Assembly: GCA_028865585.1 (NCBI GenBank)
Contig: JAGWJU010000069.1
Location: 1 to 6,730, forward strand
Source of the DNA: Elusimicrobiota bacterium
GTDB taxonomy: Bacteria; Elusimicrobiota; Elusimicrobia; UBA1565; UBA9628
DNA length: 6,730 bases
Direction of reading: 5' to 3'
Below are positions 5,370 through 6,730 of the stretch, piece after piece. The position numbers were made by a program, and so were the translations under genes. How positions within the stretch are numbered: position 1 is the stretch's first letter; the number at the start of each line of letters is the position of its first letter. The notes under the pieces were generated by a model. It searched no databases, was not told the DNA's origin, and saw only the letters and a program-made list of their open reading frames with translations.

Positions 5370-6730
5370 ATGAACCAAGAGCCGGCCGCTTCGCGGGCTT
5401 TCTGGCTCTGGGCCTTGGCCCTGTGCCTGCCCCCGGCGCTCATTCCCAACTACAACCACGACCTTTTCTGGCATTTGATGGATGCCCGCTGGCTTTGGAC
5501 GCACCGCGGCCTGCCGCTGGCCGACCCTTTCTCCTGGACCAAGGCCGGCGCGCCCTGGGTCGACTTCGAATGGCTCTGGGAGCTCTCCGTGGGCGCCTTC
5601 TGGCGCCTGGGCGGCATGCCGGGCTTGATGGCGCTGAAGTTCCTCTACATCGCCGCCGGCGCCTGGGCCATGGCTCGCCTTCTGCGCTGCCGGGGCCTCC
5701 AGACGCCCTGGCTCGCGGCGGGCTTGGCCCTGTGGGCCGCGCAAATGCTGCCGCGCTGCGGCCTTTCCCCGGATCTGATCTCGCTGCTCTTCTATACCGC
5801 CGCCTTTCTTCTCTTGGAAAGCCGCTTGAACGAGCCCCGCGCCTGGCCGCTCGCGCTGACGCTGCTCCTCTTCGCCCTCTGGTCGCAGGCCCACGCCGCC
5901 TTTGTCATGGGCCTGGCGCTTTTTCCCTGCTATCTCGCGGCCGATTGGCTGGCGCGGGACTTCGCCGCGGCCAAAGCCAAGCTCCTGGGCCTGGGCGCCG
6001 CTCTTCTGGGCAGCCTCGGCAACCCATACGGCATGGGGCCCTACCGCGTGCTCGTCCTGCACCTGCGCCGCGCCTCGGCCATGACGCGCTTTATCCGGGA
6101 GTGGAGCCCCATGCCCGTCCGCGATCCGCTCTACTGGCCTTTCTGGGCGGCGCTGGCGCTGCTCCTGGGATTGGGCGCCTTGGCCGCCGCGCGCAAAATG
6201 CCTTGGCGGAAAATCCCGTGGAGCCTCGTCTTCGCCGCGGGCCCGCTGGCGCTTTGCTCCCTCCGGCACGCGCGCTTTTCCGCCTACTTCATCGCCCCGG
6301 CCTGCCTCCTGGCGGCCGCATTGGCGCAGGAGCTCTTCCCGGAGCACGCAAGCCCCAGGCCCCGGCGGCTGGCCGGCGGCTTTCTCGCGGTCTTGAGCGC
6401 GTTTTTGCTCTGCATCCTGCCGCGGCTCAAATGGGACACGTCCTTTCGCGGCCCCGATCTGCCGCGCGCCGCGGCGCGCTTCATGCAGGACGAGCGCCCG
6501 GCGGTCGAGGCCCTGAAGTTTTACCACCCGTGGGAGTGGGGCGGCTACCTGGGCTGGACGCTGCGGCCGTGGTTCAAGGTTTTCGGCGACGGGCGCTACC
6601 TCTTCCACGAGCAGCACGCCCAAGCCGAGGATGCTTTCGCCTCGCCCAAGGCGTGGCGAAACTACCTCGCGCGCCAAGGCGCCGACGCCGCGCTCCTGCC
6701 CAACGTGGACATCATGCTCGACAGCGTGCG
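5370..6730 (+). CDS. Polytopic membrane protein, probably GT-C-type glycosyltransferase-like (3' end outside window)
   Basis: The frame is open from ATG 5370 to the window edge, giving 453 residues with no stop. The first hydrophobic segment (11-26) leads to a periplasmic-type loop with DLFWHLMDARWLWTHRG (31-47), LADPFSW (50-56) and PWVDFEWLWE (62-71). This D-x-x-WHL ... DPFS ... W-x-x-EWL pattern recurs in uncharacterised GT-C-like membrane proteins, where an acidic residue of the first loop is expected to be catalytic. About nine or ten more hydrophobic segments follow up to residue ~356, with GNPYG at 217-221. A C-terminal soluble domain contains EWGGYLGW (389-396) and FGDGRY (405-410), another hallmark of the same group. 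GT-C enzymes move sugars from polyprenyl-phosphate donors to lipids or proteins; donor and acceptor here are unknown. The gene starts a probable transcript divergent from the TM_helix gene. Confidence 0.75.
   Translation, partial: MNQEPAASRAFWLWALALCLPPALIPNYNHDLFWHLMDARWLWTHRGLPLADPFSWTKAGAPWVDFEWLWELSVGAFWRLGGMPGLMALKFLYIAAGAWAMARLLRCRGLQTPWLAAGLALWAAQMLPRCGLSPDLISLLFYTAAFLLLESRLNEPRAWPLALTLLLFALWSQAHAAFVMGLALFPCYLAADWLARDFAAAKAKLLGLGAALLGSLGNPYGMGPYRVLVLHLRRASAMTRFIREWSPMPVRDPLYWPFWAALALLLGLGALAAARKMPWRKIPWSLVFAAGPLALCSLRHARFSAYFIAPACLLAAALAQELFPEHASPRPRRLAGGFLAVLSAFLLCILPRLKWDTSFRGPDLPRAAARFMQDERPAVEALKFYHPWEWGGYLGWTLRPWFKVFGDGRYLFHEQHAQAEDAFASPKAWRNYLARQGADAALLPNVDIMLDSV

Noticed and set aside
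4620..6677. 685-codon open frame on the minus strand across the TM_helix and GT-C-like genes
   Set aside because: It overlaps two well-supported genes in other frames, is rich in Gly, Arg, Gln and Pro with no domain pattern, and is explained by high GC suppressing stop codons.

Overview
The window is GC-rich bacterial DNA holding six protein genes, two of them cut by the window edges. I see no RNA genes, insertion sequences, CRISPR arrays or tRNA-like structures, and no stretch of more than about 105 bases lacks a gene. The organism cannot be named from the sequence alone. The mix of a very Ala/Gly-rich secreted protein, a twitch-type radical SAM protein, a zinc-ribbon bL28 and a divergent recG/rpmB pair suggests a high-GC, poorly cultivated lineage; Elusimicrobiota is my best guess, held at low confidence.

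Layout from left to right. Positions 1-668 (+) encode the C-terminal part of a twitch-domain radical SAM protein. A 104-base intergenic stretch with three short palindromes follows, then a TATAAT box and a strong Shine-Dalgarno. These lead into 773-2278 (+), a 501-residue exported protein with a low-complexity Ala-rich first half and a duplicated glycine-zipper hairpin in the second half. Its stop codon overlaps the stop codon of recG (2275-4392, -), the branch-migration helicase. Divergent from recG is rpmB (4423-4623, +), ribosomal protein bL28. Convergent to rpmB, with a 7-base gap, is a small MscS-like 'TM_helix' membrane protein (4631-5305, -). Divergent from that, across a 64-base promoter region, is a polytopic membrane protein resembling GT-C glycosyltransferases (5370 to the right edge, +).

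The genes alternate strand and mostly have their own promoters, so this does not read as one pathway or operon. recG and rpmB are core housekeeping genes whose closeness echoes the arrangement in Firmicutes. The rest looks like lineage-specific envelope or unknown functions.

I did not find a convincing new multi-gene system. The two most interesting observations are as follows. (1) Two overlapping, face-to-face promoters at 5314-5360 share one inverted TTGCG box and both predict nearly leaderless mRNAs; a third promoter, in front of rpmB, has the same build. (2) The exported protein at 773-2278 carries an in-phase duplication of a Gly-zipper / five-Gly-aromatic / Gly-zipper module.
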